Assembly: GCA_031772625.1 (NCBI GenBank)
Contig: CM062807.1
Span: 1,151,877,007 to 1,151,941,006, forward strand
From: Pinus tabuliformis
Taxonomy: Eukaryota > Streptophyta > Pinopsida > Pinales > Pinaceae
Length of the DNA stretch: 64,000 bases
Direction of reading: 5' to 3'
In this document: piece after piece, positions 46,082 through 58,002 of the stretch
Numbering within the stretch: the stretch's first letter is position 1
Layout: every line of letters begins with the position of its first letter
Program-made: the position numbers and the translations under genes
The notes under the pieces: model-generated
What the model saw: the letters and a program-made list of their open reading frames with translations, nothing else
What the model was told of the DNA's origin: nothing
Databases searched by the model: none

Positions 46082-49000
46082 ATGGAACATAAATCCAAAC
46101 CTATAAGCCATTCTAAGAGCACTTCGCCCTCCGAATCTCCTCGATCTTCCCATTTGTATACTGGTTCGCCGGTACCCAAACAAGAAGAAGAGGAATCAAC
46201 TGCCACTGCTCAAACCCATCATACCACAGAACAATTAAGTCTTGAATCACCTGAAGTTCAGTCTCTAATCCATAAACTTCAGAGCTTCTCGATTTCACCA
46301 CAGAAATCTGAGGTATCAGAAAGCAGTGCGACTTCGCAGTTCAACCTTACTCACCCTCTCACTAGACTTCAGAGCGGAAAACTCGGTATTGAACCCACTG
46401 AGTTTCCTTTACCTAAAAGGAAAAGGGAAAAGAAAATTACTGAAGGGTCTGCTAGTGAAGGGTTTTCATCCACGTCCTCCATTTCATTTTCTCCACTGCA
46501 AAGTCGACCATCCACTCCCCCATTACAAATTGTCGTTCACCAGGGATCAGAAGCCTCGATATCCCAACCTATTCACTCCTCATCTTTAATTCCTTCCCAT
46601 ACATCCGGAATCCCAGCAATAGTCTCAACCACTGTTGCTATCATAATGGCAGATCCATGGACTAGGCCAGGAGCAGTCAATATGCCTGCACCCTTGCATG
46701 ATCTACCCGATTATCCCGAAAAATGGCTGCCTAAATTCAATCCAGATGATGGGACTCAGGCTGAAGAACACATCAACAACTTTATGTTAGCAGTTAACCT
46801 AAAAGGAGTGACAGAGCAAGATGTTGTTGTAAGACTTTTCCCGTACACTTTACAAGGATCAGCAGGATCCTGGTATTTTTCCTTACCTTCTGGTTCAATT
46901 ACCAGTTGGAACACATGCCAAGAGCAGTTTCTCACCAAATATGGAGACGATAGGTCCCTAGCAACTTTAATAAACGACCTCTCCAATTTGAGAATAGAGC
47001 ACAGGGAACCAATAAAAGAGTTTAATGCCAGATTTAATAAACTACTGAATAAAATCCCTACTGCTTCTAAACCAAGTGAACAAATCCGAAGCGAATGGTA
47101 TATCACTGCCCTACCTACCAACATAGCCATTTTTGTAGACAGGGCTGGCAAACCTACCTTAGCTGAAAACATGAGAGAAGCACTTGCTGTTGAAAAGCGC
47201 ATAAACGCTCTAGAAAAGAAAGCTGCTCTAGAGGATAGAAAAGCTAAAAAAGTCTCGTTTAAAGAAGATTCCAAGAAGAAAACCCCGAAGGACCCGTGTG
47301 ACATGGAAGGTTTACAAATGGTCCTTAAAACAATGTCTAACGAAATGGTTGAGATAAAAAAGCAGGTGGCCGAAACTTCAAGTAAAAGGCCATTTAGAAC
47401 TTTTAAGAAAACTGAATCAAAGCCGCCCAATGTAATATCTAACGTCGATTCAGACCAAGAAGAAGAGGAAGAGGAAACATCTTCACAGACCGATGATGAA
47501 GAAGAAGTAGCTGAATGCCACGGAATGTGGGATTTTATACTCCCCAACTCTGATACAGAGAATGAAGAAGAAGCCTTCCCGGTTACTACAAGAAGTAAAA
47601 GCACTCTTGAACCCGCCCAGGCAATTTCAAAGAAGAGGAGCGCGGGCACTACTACAGCAAAGGAAAAAATTCCCCCAAAGAAGTCACCTGTAGTAGTTCC
47701 TCAAAACCAGCCCTCAACTTCTAATTCTCCTTCAACATCCAAGACTCTGGTGGTATCGGATTCAATGGAATATAACATTGTTGATGACATGAAAAAGACT
47801 AAGGCAAATATAAACATGTTTGAACTCAGTAAACTAAAACATCAACAAAAGCTACTGCTCAAAGAATTAAATGATGTCCCCTCTACTCCCCTTCCCAGTG
47901 CAAGAGCTGCCAACGATTCAGGCCAGCCTCCTGCAGGCATGGTTGAAATTACCGATTCAGTTTTAATCGGAGATAAATCTAATTCTCACACTCCACCCTT
48001 CCTGCTCACTTATGAGATTTATAATAGAAACTTGCATAACTGTTTAATTGATTCAGGGACCTCATCTAATATAATGCCAGCTTCAGTTTGCTCTAAACTG
48101 AACATTGAACCCCAGAAGTCTGCCATTCATATAGTGCAGTTGGATAGGACTAAGGTGCAGGTTGTGGGAGAAATTAATTCTGTAACCATCAGGTTGTCAG
48201 CCGACCCCAGAATAGTTCAGAGGATTGACATCTTGATTGCCGACATACCTGAATTTTATGGTTTGATTTTAAGCAGAGATTGGTCCGAAAAACTACATGG
48301 GTATATTTCCATAGATTGGTCACATATGTGGCTTCCCTACAAGGGAAAGCCGAATCAAATAAGGATCGATCGGGAGAAGCATATGACCCACACAGTTACT
48401 GAATTTGAACAAGAAAACCAACCTGTGGCATTCAACAACAATATTTTGGGGAACTATTCGTCCGAATCATTCTTTGGCAACTTTGTTGCCCAACCATCTC
48501 CATTTTCAGTTAATCATTTTACATCTCAGATTGAAAACTTTTCACAAACAGATAAGTCCAGATGTTTTAATGATGCTGAGAAAATTGTAGATATGTTTGT
48601 TAATACTCCTTTATTTTGGTCTTTATATTTTGATGGCTCTAAGTCCAGTGAAGGCTCAGGAGCAGGTTGCATTTTGGTTAGCCCGCAAGGAGAAAAGACA
48701 ATGCTGTCTTGTAGGTTAGAATTTGAGTGTACTAATAACACAGCCGAATATGAAGCTTTGGTCCAGGGTTTATATAAAGCGATCGGCCTTGAAGTGCGAT
48801 ATCTAAAAGTGTTCGGCGATTCGGAAATCATAGTTAAACAAGTTAGAAATGCAATTCATTGCCTTTCGACTCACCTTAAGCATTATCAATCGCTAGTGCA
48901 GGATCTTACCTCACACTTTTCAGCCTTCAACATTTCTTCTATTCCTAGGTCACAAAATTCAGCAGCCGACCTACTAGCCAATGTAGCCTCCAAACTGTTA

Positions 49001-52000
49001 CCTTCCGAAGACTACAGCCTTGATAGATTTTCTGTAGAATTACTTTTTAGACCTTCAATTCCTGACAATGTCACTAATTGGAGAGTATTTAACCATGATA
49101 AAGATATCTTGCAGTTTCTAACTTCGGAACAATCCTATGACAATCAAGTCATTGAGGAAGATGATCACGATCTACAAATGAAACAAGCGCCTCAAGAAAA
49201 TTCGATCCCTAAACCTGTGGTGAAGCTTGAAGACCTTTATGATATCAAAGACAGGTTTAAACCTGTAATTAATGCAAAGCTTCAAAGTTCCACCCTTAGG
49301 TTTGAATTAATAAATCTAGGCACAGAAGATGCTCCTCAAAACATCAACTTAGGAATAGGACTTTCCCAAGAAGAAAAGGAAGCATTTATTAAACTATTGA
49401 GAAAAAACAAACAGGTCTTCGCTTGGAAATATGATGACCTAAAGACATATGATACATCTATTATCCAGCATACCATCCCTATGCTTCCTGATCAGAAACC
49501 GATTCAACAAAAATTAAGAAAAATTCATCCAAATTTGGAGACCCAAATAAAGTCGGAGCTTAATAAGCTTTTGAAAGCCAAAATTATCTTTCCGGTCCGA
49601 CATTCAAGTTGGGTCTCTAATATGGTGCCAGTCAGGAAGAAGAATGGCGACATTCGAATTTGTATTGATTTCAGGAACCTCAATAAAGCGAGCTTGAAAG
49701 ATAATTTCCCGTTACCTACTATGGAGCAAATTCTTCAATCAGTAGCAGGTTCTGAATTGATGTCCTTTCTTGATGGATTCTCCGGATACAACCAAGTTTT
49801 GGTTCATCCTGATGACCAACTCAAAACCACATTCAGAACAAAATGGGGAACTTATGCATATCAGAAAATGCCTTTTGGACTCATAAACGCAGGAGCGACA
49901 TTCCAGAGAGCCATGGATATAGCCTTCAAAGGGTTGATTAATCGATCAGTAGTCGTCTACTTGGACGATATTACTGTATATTCTAAAAAGAGATATAATC
50001 ATTTGCATGACTTAAATCAAATCTTTCAGCGATGCAAAAGGTATGGTATTTCTCTAAACCCAAAGAAGTCTTTCTTTGCTCTTGATCAAGGAAAGCTCTT
50101 AGGCTTTATAGTATCCAAGGATGGCATTTATATTGATCCTGATCGGATTAAGGAAATTTCTGAAATCCCTTTCCCACACAATAAAAAATCGATGCAGTCA
50201 TTCTTGGGTCAGATTAATTTTGTCAAACGATTTGTTCCAGATTTCTCTCAAATTGTATTACCACTTCAGACAATGATCAAGAAGAATTCAGTCTTCAAGT
50301 GGGGAGCAGAAGAAAAGCAAGCTTTTGATGTTATCAAGCAATCAATAATCAATGCCCCAGCCTTGAATACTCCCAATTTTTCTAATCATTTTACATTGTA
50401 TACCGTTGCGTCCGATGTATCCTATGCTGCAGTTCTCACGCAGCCAAATGCTCATAACTTGGAAGCACCCATTTCATTTTTTAGCTCAAATCTTTAGGGT
50501 GCCGAATTAAATTATTCCGATGTCGAGAAACAAGCCTTTGCTGTATTCAAGGCAGTTAAACATTACAGGCCCTTTCTTTTGAAAACTCACACGAAAGTTA
50601 TAGTCCCTTTCCCGGCGGTAAGGCAACTTTTAATTCAAAAAGAACTAGGTGAAAGAAGGGCCAATTGGGTCACATCACTTCAGGAATATGACCTAGAAAT
50701 AAAGCCAGCAAAGATTGTTAGGGGCCAAGGTTTTTGCAGGATATTGGCAGGAGCATCAAACATTCCTGAATCAAGCGACATGGATCAGACTCAAACAATC
50801 AATCAGATAAGTGTCACTGATTCCGAATCTCAATATGCAGATTTGATATTTTATTTGAAGAATGGTTATGCTCCTCCAAATTTATCTTACAAAAATAAAA
50901 GGGCCATTAGGTTAAAAGCAAAGAATTTCACTCTCATTAATGATGTGCTCTTTAGACAAAATTATGATTCTATCCTGTTAAGATGTCTTGAGAGACCTGA
51001 AGCTCAAAAAGTTTTACAGGAACTACATGATGGGCCAGCGGGAGGACATTTTGGGGCAGACACGACAGCCCACAAAGTTATTCATGCTGGATATTATTGG
51101 CCTACACTGTTTAGAGATGCTCATGAATACGTAAGAAAATGCTTCAATTGCCAAACTGCTAGTGGAAGACAACGGAAATCAGCTTTCCCCCTGCAACCTG
51201 TCAACATTGAACAACCATTTGAACAATGGGGATTAGATATCATTGGAGAGATTACTCCCCCATCTTCCAAACAACACAGGTATATCCTCACTGCTACCGA
51301 TTATTTTACCAAATGGGTAGAGGCTATTCCTTTGAAGGCAGCAAATTCAGAGGCAATCATCGAGTTCATAGACCAGTTCATCATTACCAGGTTTGGTGTT
51401 CCAAACGCTCTCGTTTTTGATAATGCTTCCTATTTCTCAGGAAATGCTATATATGATTTTGCTATTAAGAGGGGGTTTAAATTGAAATATTCTGCTAATT
51501 ATTATCCCCAGGGAAATGGTTTAGCAGAATCTACTAATAAAAATCTCATCAAAATCATTAAGCGAACTGTTGAACAGAATCATAGAAACTGGCACAAATC
51601 TCTAGTATTTGCATTATGGGCTGATAGGATTACACAAAAGGCTTCTATAGGTTCCTCCCCATTTAATCTAGTTTACGGAAAAGAAGCAGTATTGCCTACC
51701 AATCTTGTTCTACCCTCTTTAGCCCTAGTACAGTACATCGAAGAGACTCCTTCTTCCTCTATCCAACTTAGACATGACCAAATTCTCAAATTAGAAGAAG
51801 AAAGGGAGAAAGCCAGAATCACTCACGCCAAACATCAACAAATGATCAAAGCATCCTTTGACTTAACCTCATCTGATTCCAAACACTTCCAAGTTGGTGA
51901 CTTAGTTCTCAAATGGGACAAGGCCCATGAAGATAAAGGTAAGCATACCAAATTTCAGAAAATGTGGCTTGGACCATTTCAGATCTGTGACAAGATAGGC

Positions 52001-52087
52001 CATTCAACCTTTATATTGCAAGACTTATCAGGGGTGAGAGATTCTCTCCCTGTTAATGGCCTGGTCTTGAAGAAATTCTTTAATTGA
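46082..52087 (+). pseudogene. Gypsy gag-pol polyprotein, one in-frame TAG
   Basis: A single 2,001-codon frame from ATG 46082, with one TAG at 50495-50497 (in SSNL*GAELNY, where Gln is expected). Domains: Ser/Pro-rich start (1-214); retrotransposon gag domain (about 215-385: WLPKFNPDDGTQAEEHI); acidic linker without any CCHC knuckle; protease DSGTSSNI (Asp 657); RNase H of archaeal-like type with D851, E889, D913, D963; RT with FDGFSGYNQV-type block and YLDD at 1293-1296; a second RNase H reading LYTVASDVSYAAVL, where Val 1442 replaces the first catalytic Asp; integrase H1649-H1656-C1687-C1690 and D1719, D1780, E1816 (35-residue spacing). Ends at TGA 52085. Apart from the TAG it looks complete. 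Confidence 0.93.
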
Positions 52088-53169
52088 GAAGGTGATCCCT
52101 TCTCCTCTTTGTAGATTTGTGTAGTTTGTAGGATCGATAGGAAATAAAACTGTAGAGTATCTCCATTGACCTTTAGCTTGGTTCGAAAAAGCTGTCTCAC
52201 AGAATAATCCAAATATTTTCTTTTAGATAGTAGAACCCTCAACCAAAAGGAATAATTTCTAAGGAACTAGATATCTGTTTGTTCTGAAATCACCACTTAA
52301 CGTTTTGAAGACTCTTCTCGAAAGGTTAAAGTTCTGTAAATCATTCTCAGTTTTTAAATACTGGTCTCCAAAGGTTATTCATTTTAAGATAAAATCTAAC
52401 CCATTTTCAGCATCTTCAACTCTTCACCTGTCATCCATTTGCTCTTAAGGAGAAAATTGTTCACCCCATTCACTAAAGTTTATGGTTACTCAGAGTGTAA
52501 TTCTAAAATATAGAAGATTAAAGATAAGAGGTCTTATTACAAGCCTGCTTACCATGTTCATAGGAAAATAGTTTGACTGACATTACCAATACTGCCTATC
52601 ATAACAGGGTAATGGCTTGAAATTTCAAGACAAAGAGGTCTCATCACGAGCCGACTTGTTCAGTTAAATTATTACCAGTGAATGGCATTGTCAATAGCTG
52701 GCCACCAAACCAGGACAATGGATTTTTATCTTATCAATGACAAAGAATGAAAAAACGGATAAAAAATAAAATATGGCAACATATTTTAGTTTCATTCTGT
52801 TAACTACAATCTTATGTGAATGGAAAAGTGAATAATACTATGGTTAAAAGGTATCCCTGTCGAGACTATAAACGTTTGCTGGCAACAGAGGCTCTACCTA
52901 TGACAGAGGGGTTAATTATAAAAGCTGATTTGGGAAAGTTTTTTGTTTTATCATTATAAACCAATAAAGGCCTATTTTCAGACTAGGGATGTATTTATTT
53001 TTTCTCGAAACCAAAAGGATAGAAGTTAACAGAATTCACTTGGTTCAGAACGCGCGAATATCCAGTTAAATTAGAGATTTTTTCCCTTCTGATTGAGTTT
53101 CTAATTTTGAAAAGCTTAAGTGTTTGGATTACTTTCAGAGATAACTGGTTCTTCCAGCGAATCGCCAAT
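52088..53169 (+). other. Gypsy 3' non-coding region between integrase and 3' LTR
   Basis: About 1.08 kb without supported genes. No polypurine tract is visible next to the 3' LTR; the last bases are gcgaatcgccaat. Partial repeats of agaggtctxattacaagcc-type sequence occur near 52528 and 52636 (aagaggtct...acgagcc). Confidence 0.6.
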
Positions 53170-53365
53170 TGTTGTGCCCTACAACAACCCCCCATTTCAT
53201 ATCATTCTTATTTTTCAAAAAATTAACATGTGGAATGGGTCCCTTTTAAAATTTTGGCATCAATGCTTGCATGTTAAAAAAAGGCTGCATAATCAAAGGA
53301 GCTTTCATGTACTTAAGCCTTTTTCGGACATTAATGTTTCAAATAACAAACAATCTTTTATTATT

Positions 53366-53819
53366 GCGATAAAGCGATCGCAAGATCGCATATCGCAACA
53401 ACATGAGAGATGCATTCAAATAGAATTTTGGTTTCCGCCGATGCGATATCGCTATCGGCGATCGGCAATGTTACATACACACCAAGTAAAGGCACATAAC
53501 TCATGTCCCGATGCGACACGATATAGGCGATCGGTTATCGGCGATACCTCATGTGAAACCGCCTTGTCATTTAAATCCCGACCCGAAGCGACATCGCTAT
53601 CGGCTGTCGCGCACTTCGGTAAGGCATTCGGTTCCTACCCCCGATGCGATGCGATATCGCAATCGGTAACCCCAAACCATTGTATATGCACCTACGTCTG
53701 TTCCCATGCGCTAGCCCGATGCGATATCGCTTATCGGCTATCGGCACGATCTTTTGGTAATAATTGTGCAGGACTTAATCCCCGAAGCGATGTGGTATCG
53801 CTCATCGGTGGTCGACAGT
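53366..53819 (+). promoter_or_regulatory. palindrome array in the Gypsy 3' LTR
   Basis: Second copy of the array at 41417-41870. Several LTR differences fall in it (for example caattg versus cgatcg at 53376, gatatcg versus gacatcg near 53590), mostly at CpG sites. Confidence 0.7.
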
Positions 53820-54232
53820 CTTAAAAGCCATCACTTAAAAGCTTTAATTTTATATTCATATCCAGTTGACAAAGCGCGAATCCCAAAATGCCGTTAATAC
53901 AAGGGATAAGGTAATGCGTGGGTATTTAAAAGATTTTGCCCCTTCGATTAATGAGCACCTGTGTTTAACCGCCAGAATATCTGTTACACGCTTAAGTGAG
54001 TCATTCACCCGGATAACGGTATAATTATCACATTTAATGAGTAGTAGGCCTCAAATCACCATTAATGCATCTGCAATATACTCTTAGCGATTGGATCCGC
54101 AGCCACTTTTGAAAATTAATCTTGGCACGCTTCAAATGATATATCTATCTCACTGTGTAGCGTCATTGTTACTATGTTGTTACGATTTCTCTTGCAATTG
54201 TGTAGAATTCGTCTTTTGAGAGAAGCTTAAGC

Positions 54233-57090
54233 ATGATGGGGAAAAGATCCAAGAGGGCTACGGGCTCTACTGTTACACCTGTAGTAGGTCAAGCTGCTGC
54301 AATTAGCAAGAAAGGCCTCGTTTCAGACACTACATGCACTGGTCTTAACAAGGCTACATGGCAAGGCACATATAATCTATTAGAGGCCGAACAACCACAA
54401 GTTTCAGTGACAGTAGCTACTGCGGACCCACTCAAAAAGTCCGACGCAACTCTCAAGGAGTTGGCCGATTCCTTTCTTCACAGAATAGCTGCTAGAGAGC
54501 AAGTCCTTCCCTACACTGATGTAGTGCGATGGGCAATTGAGGAAATTCCAATCACTGACAGAACGTTCCATACAAGAGACGGACGGATTTTCGGGTCGTT
54601 CAAGCCAGAGCACCTGAGGGAAATGTATCATTTGCCTGAGCCAGAGAAAATCTACAACAAAGACTTCGTAGAGAAGTTTGCAGCTGAAAACGATGGACCA
54701 CCCAAGACCCTTCGCCCATTCATTTGTATCATCGGAAATTATGGAAGTCCTCTTACAAAGACCATTTGTATCAAATTTGCAATGGTTTTATAGTTCCCAT
54801 TCATTATTCCATTTTTGATCGGCCTATTCCCAAAATCTCCTATCTCGCTTCCTTCGACTTACCAGCTATCGCAGGATGGTTTGGAGAAGAGCACTTTACC
54901 TATATTAGGGTTTATGGAAGCCAAGCCAAACCGCATGTTCTCCCTCTATGTGTTCCAGATAAACTGTTAGCCCGAGAGATATCCTACCAAATTATGGCTG
55001 AGAGTGTAACCCAAACACTCAAGAAAGAGAAGAAGAGGGGCTGGCCCTCTTTTCCCTTAAGGATGGGTGTTTTTACTCTGCATAATCTCCAACATGCAGA
55101 AAAGGAGGCTATAAAGATGCAAGCTTTATCCCTGCCCACCATGCCAGCCAGACTCTATGATCCAAATAAAACTGCTTATAATGCCCTAGAACAGGCCAAA
55201 CTGACTAAGATTGACCATCAAGAAGATGAGTTTGACGACCTGTTCAGAGCTGCCGATACAATAGGCCAAACCAAGTAGCTTGCCAAGATGAGATATAATG
55301 ATGAGAGTTTAACTGAGTTCAATAAACTCAGAGAGCAGAGGTTGCAAACTCTGCCTCTAGATTTATTTTCATTAACCTCAGCGTCCTCCTCAAGCGAGCC
55401 TGGTCAGAAGCATACAAGCCAATCTCCTGTTGTAAATAAAGAACAAAATAAACAACAGGAGGAAAGACAAGAGAAGCAGCAGGCAGAGAAGCAGAAAAAG
55501 GAGCAAATGGCTAAGCAGCAGAAAGAACAGAAGGAACAAGAGCAGAGAAAGCAGAAGCAGATAGAGGAACAGCGGAAGAAGGAAGAGGCAGATAAGCAGA
55601 GAAAGGAGTTAGAAGAACAACAGCAGAAAGAGTTGGAGGAGAAAAAGAGGTTGGAACAAGAAAAGGAGAAGAGTAAATCACAGACCTCCATAGATTCTGA
55701 ATTGCTGAAACAATGGAATCAATTCGATTCCATTATCAATGGAAAGGAAGGCTCCAAAGACGCACCAGACATCACTTCTTCTCAGGTTCTATGCGGAACC
55801 AGCGGCCCACCCATTTCAAAGGATCTCGAGGTAATCACCAAAGACCCTTCCGATCAGATTGTGCTCCAGGTGGAAGATATTCCTCCCCTGGACGTTTTCT
55901 ACAGCCCAAGGCTCAAAGCAGTTGTTAAGCGCTCAAGGAAGAGACGAAGGCTTGATCAACCTTCCATCTTTCCTGAACAAACAGTCACAGGGAATGTGGT
56001 CTGGAAAGAAGAATTTGACCCCTCTGATGATCTTACCAAGCTATCACAGTATGCGGGAGCTTATTCTGCAGCAACTATAGATAAAGCATCAGAGGTAAGT
56101 CTTTTGTTAAAGACTAAGGACCAAGAAATTTGTACATTGCAAGCAGAAGTAGCCGAAGCATGAAACAAGACAGCACAGGTAGAAGAGCAGTTGCTGGCGC
56201 AACAACAAGCAAACAATGTATTAACCCAGCAACTGCAGACTGAAAAACAGAGGATTGATCAGAGTGCAATCCAGAAGCAGAAAGAATTAACGGAGGCATT
56301 GGCACAATTGAGAGAGGCAAACGAGCTAATGACGAAGTCAAAGGATGAGAAAATCGCTCAATTATTAGCACAGCTCGAAGATATCAAGGGCACTAAGAAA
56401 GTCGAGAATTTCAGAGCAGAGGCAGCTCAAATAAATAATGCATTAATCTCTCAGGTTAGACTCTTGTACCAACAATTAACTGAGGCTGAGCCATTATGTG
56501 AAGTATCTACAGCAGTATGTCAACAGATTGAAAAAGCTAGAAATGAGCTAGATCAGACCGAAGAAACCATAACTTCATATATTGATTGGCAAGATACTGA
56601 TATGGGGAAAGAAGCAAAATTGCCTAGGATCTATGAGCCATTCAAGGACATACTCTTCACGGAATGGAACACTCAGATGATGAAAGCGGAAAGGGCAGCT
56701 TCAAGGTGTAAAATGATTGCCAACAATATGATTGATTTGGTCAACAATACACTCTATTGGGCCAACATGATCTCTCAGTGTACACCTGGAAGCATAACCA
56801 TAGCAAACATAATTGAACAAACAAATTATCATGGACTCGAAGAAAGGAGAAAGTTAATCGCTGGAGTAAATACTTTAACCTCCGACGCATATTGGCACTT
56901 TCTAATCAAGCCGCACACTCAAAGGTCGGCTCTTAAGTGTTTAACAGATGCTCTCAAGTGCCTAATCCCCGACTTTCAAGATGCCACATATGATGCCCAG
57001 CTCACGTCGCGTCTCAACACTCCACCGGAAGTACAACCAATGCTTACGATATGTCAGTTGAGGTTTAAAGGCAAAGAGCCCACCGAATGA
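54233..57090 (+). pseudogene. LTR-encoded coiled-coil protein of unknown function, 3' LTR copy
   Basis: Counterpart of 42284-45141. Codon 35 is Cys here (TGC), so frame a runs 186 codons from 54233 to a TAG at 54791. The same frame shift to frame b is present. Private stops in frame b are TAG 55276 (CAG in the other LTR) and TGA 56161 (CGA in the other LTR); the CGA corresponding to the 5' copy's 43996 stop is intact. No nonsense change is shared by the two LTR copies. Coiled coils lie at about 55440-55690 and 56100-56410; the C-terminal end is at TGA 57088. Confidence 0.75.
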
Positions 57091-57997
57091 AGCATTGCTG
57101 CCGACTGCCAGATCACCAAGAAAGATGGAAAAACATTTATTGATGCCAATTTCATAGTTGTTCAGTTTTTCTTAGATATTTAGATTAGATTAGTATTTAT
57201 AGACCCTTTCATTGTTTTGGAAAGGGTCGTAAAATTTTGTAATAGACTTAAAGGCTGAAGTTTGCACTACTGTGCTTCAGCCTATATTCTTTTGTGAAAC
57301 TCGACCAATAGTCCTTTATTTGACGAGAAGGCTGTTTTATGCATTTGTGCACTATAGTCTCTTGTCTGGAATGCTTTCTAGTTTGAAGAAAGGACTGCGA
57401 CATAGCGATTTATATAATGGATTGTTGAGCAGCTTACATGGTACTTTTATCTGCATCTGTCCTCTTTCTTTTCATATGAATTGCTGTGTTATTATCTTTT
57501 GCTATTGTTGAATACGTGTATGCGCTGTAACAACAAATCTTCATTTCATTCCACTATTGGATGTTTTGTGATATGCCTTTCTTTTAATCATGCATGTAGC
57601 AATGATATGAATGACAATGTGTAGTAATTCGCTATTATCGCTCTGCATAACTAATTATGCAGAGCAATCTTAAATGGTTAAAACATCTATGCTTTAGTGT
57701 TAGAGTCATCTATATGCCTGCCTTAAAGCACAGATTATCAAACGCTACGCTTTGAAAGATTGATAAGTCCCGGGATTAGATTATAGTTAATATATATTTC
57801 GCTGATAGTTTTAGTTGTTTATTCATCACTATCGTACCTCACAAGTTATTCATGCATCCCACTTTTATCTATTATTGGGAAACTGGTCCCATTATCCCCA
57901 GTCGGAGCCACTATCCCAAACGGAAAAGGAGCTGCTTTCAAGGTCTGGACCGGGTGGTTTCCCCTTTGTTGTGGCAACGATTTTCAAGGCCTCAACA

Positions 57998-58002
57998 GAA
58001 CC
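57998..58002. repeat. Gypsy target-site duplication, right
   Basis: gaacc, identical to 41216-41220. Confidence 0.93.

Larger units (their letters stand above)
41221..57997 (+). mobile_element. 16.8-kb Ty3/Gypsy (Tat-like) element with ORF-bearing 4.8-kb LTRs
   Basis: Both LTRs are 4,828 bp (41221-46048 and 53170-57997), start TGTTGTG and end CTCAACA, and are flanked by gaacc duplications. I count about 55 substitutions and no net indel between them, i.e. about 1.1%, so it inserted recently compared with the Copia elements. The internal region has a primer-binding site, one gag-pol frame (46082-52087) with a single TAG, and 1.08 kb of non-coding sequence before the 3' LTR. Two RNase H domains point to the Tat lineage. 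Each LTR holds a long coding region (42284-45141, 54233-57090) and an array of palindromes. It lies in the same orientation as its Copia A host. Confidence 0.93.
53170..57997 (+). repeat. Gypsy 3' LTR (4,828 bp)
   Basis: Offset of exactly 11,949 bp from the 5' LTR throughout. About 55 substitutions by eye. TG...CA ends, followed by the gaacc duplication at 57998-58002. Confidence 0.95.

Noticed and set aside
46756-47649. Minus-strand open frame of 297 codons
   Set aside because: Antisense shadow of the Gypsy gag domain; Ser/Leu-rich and without motifs.
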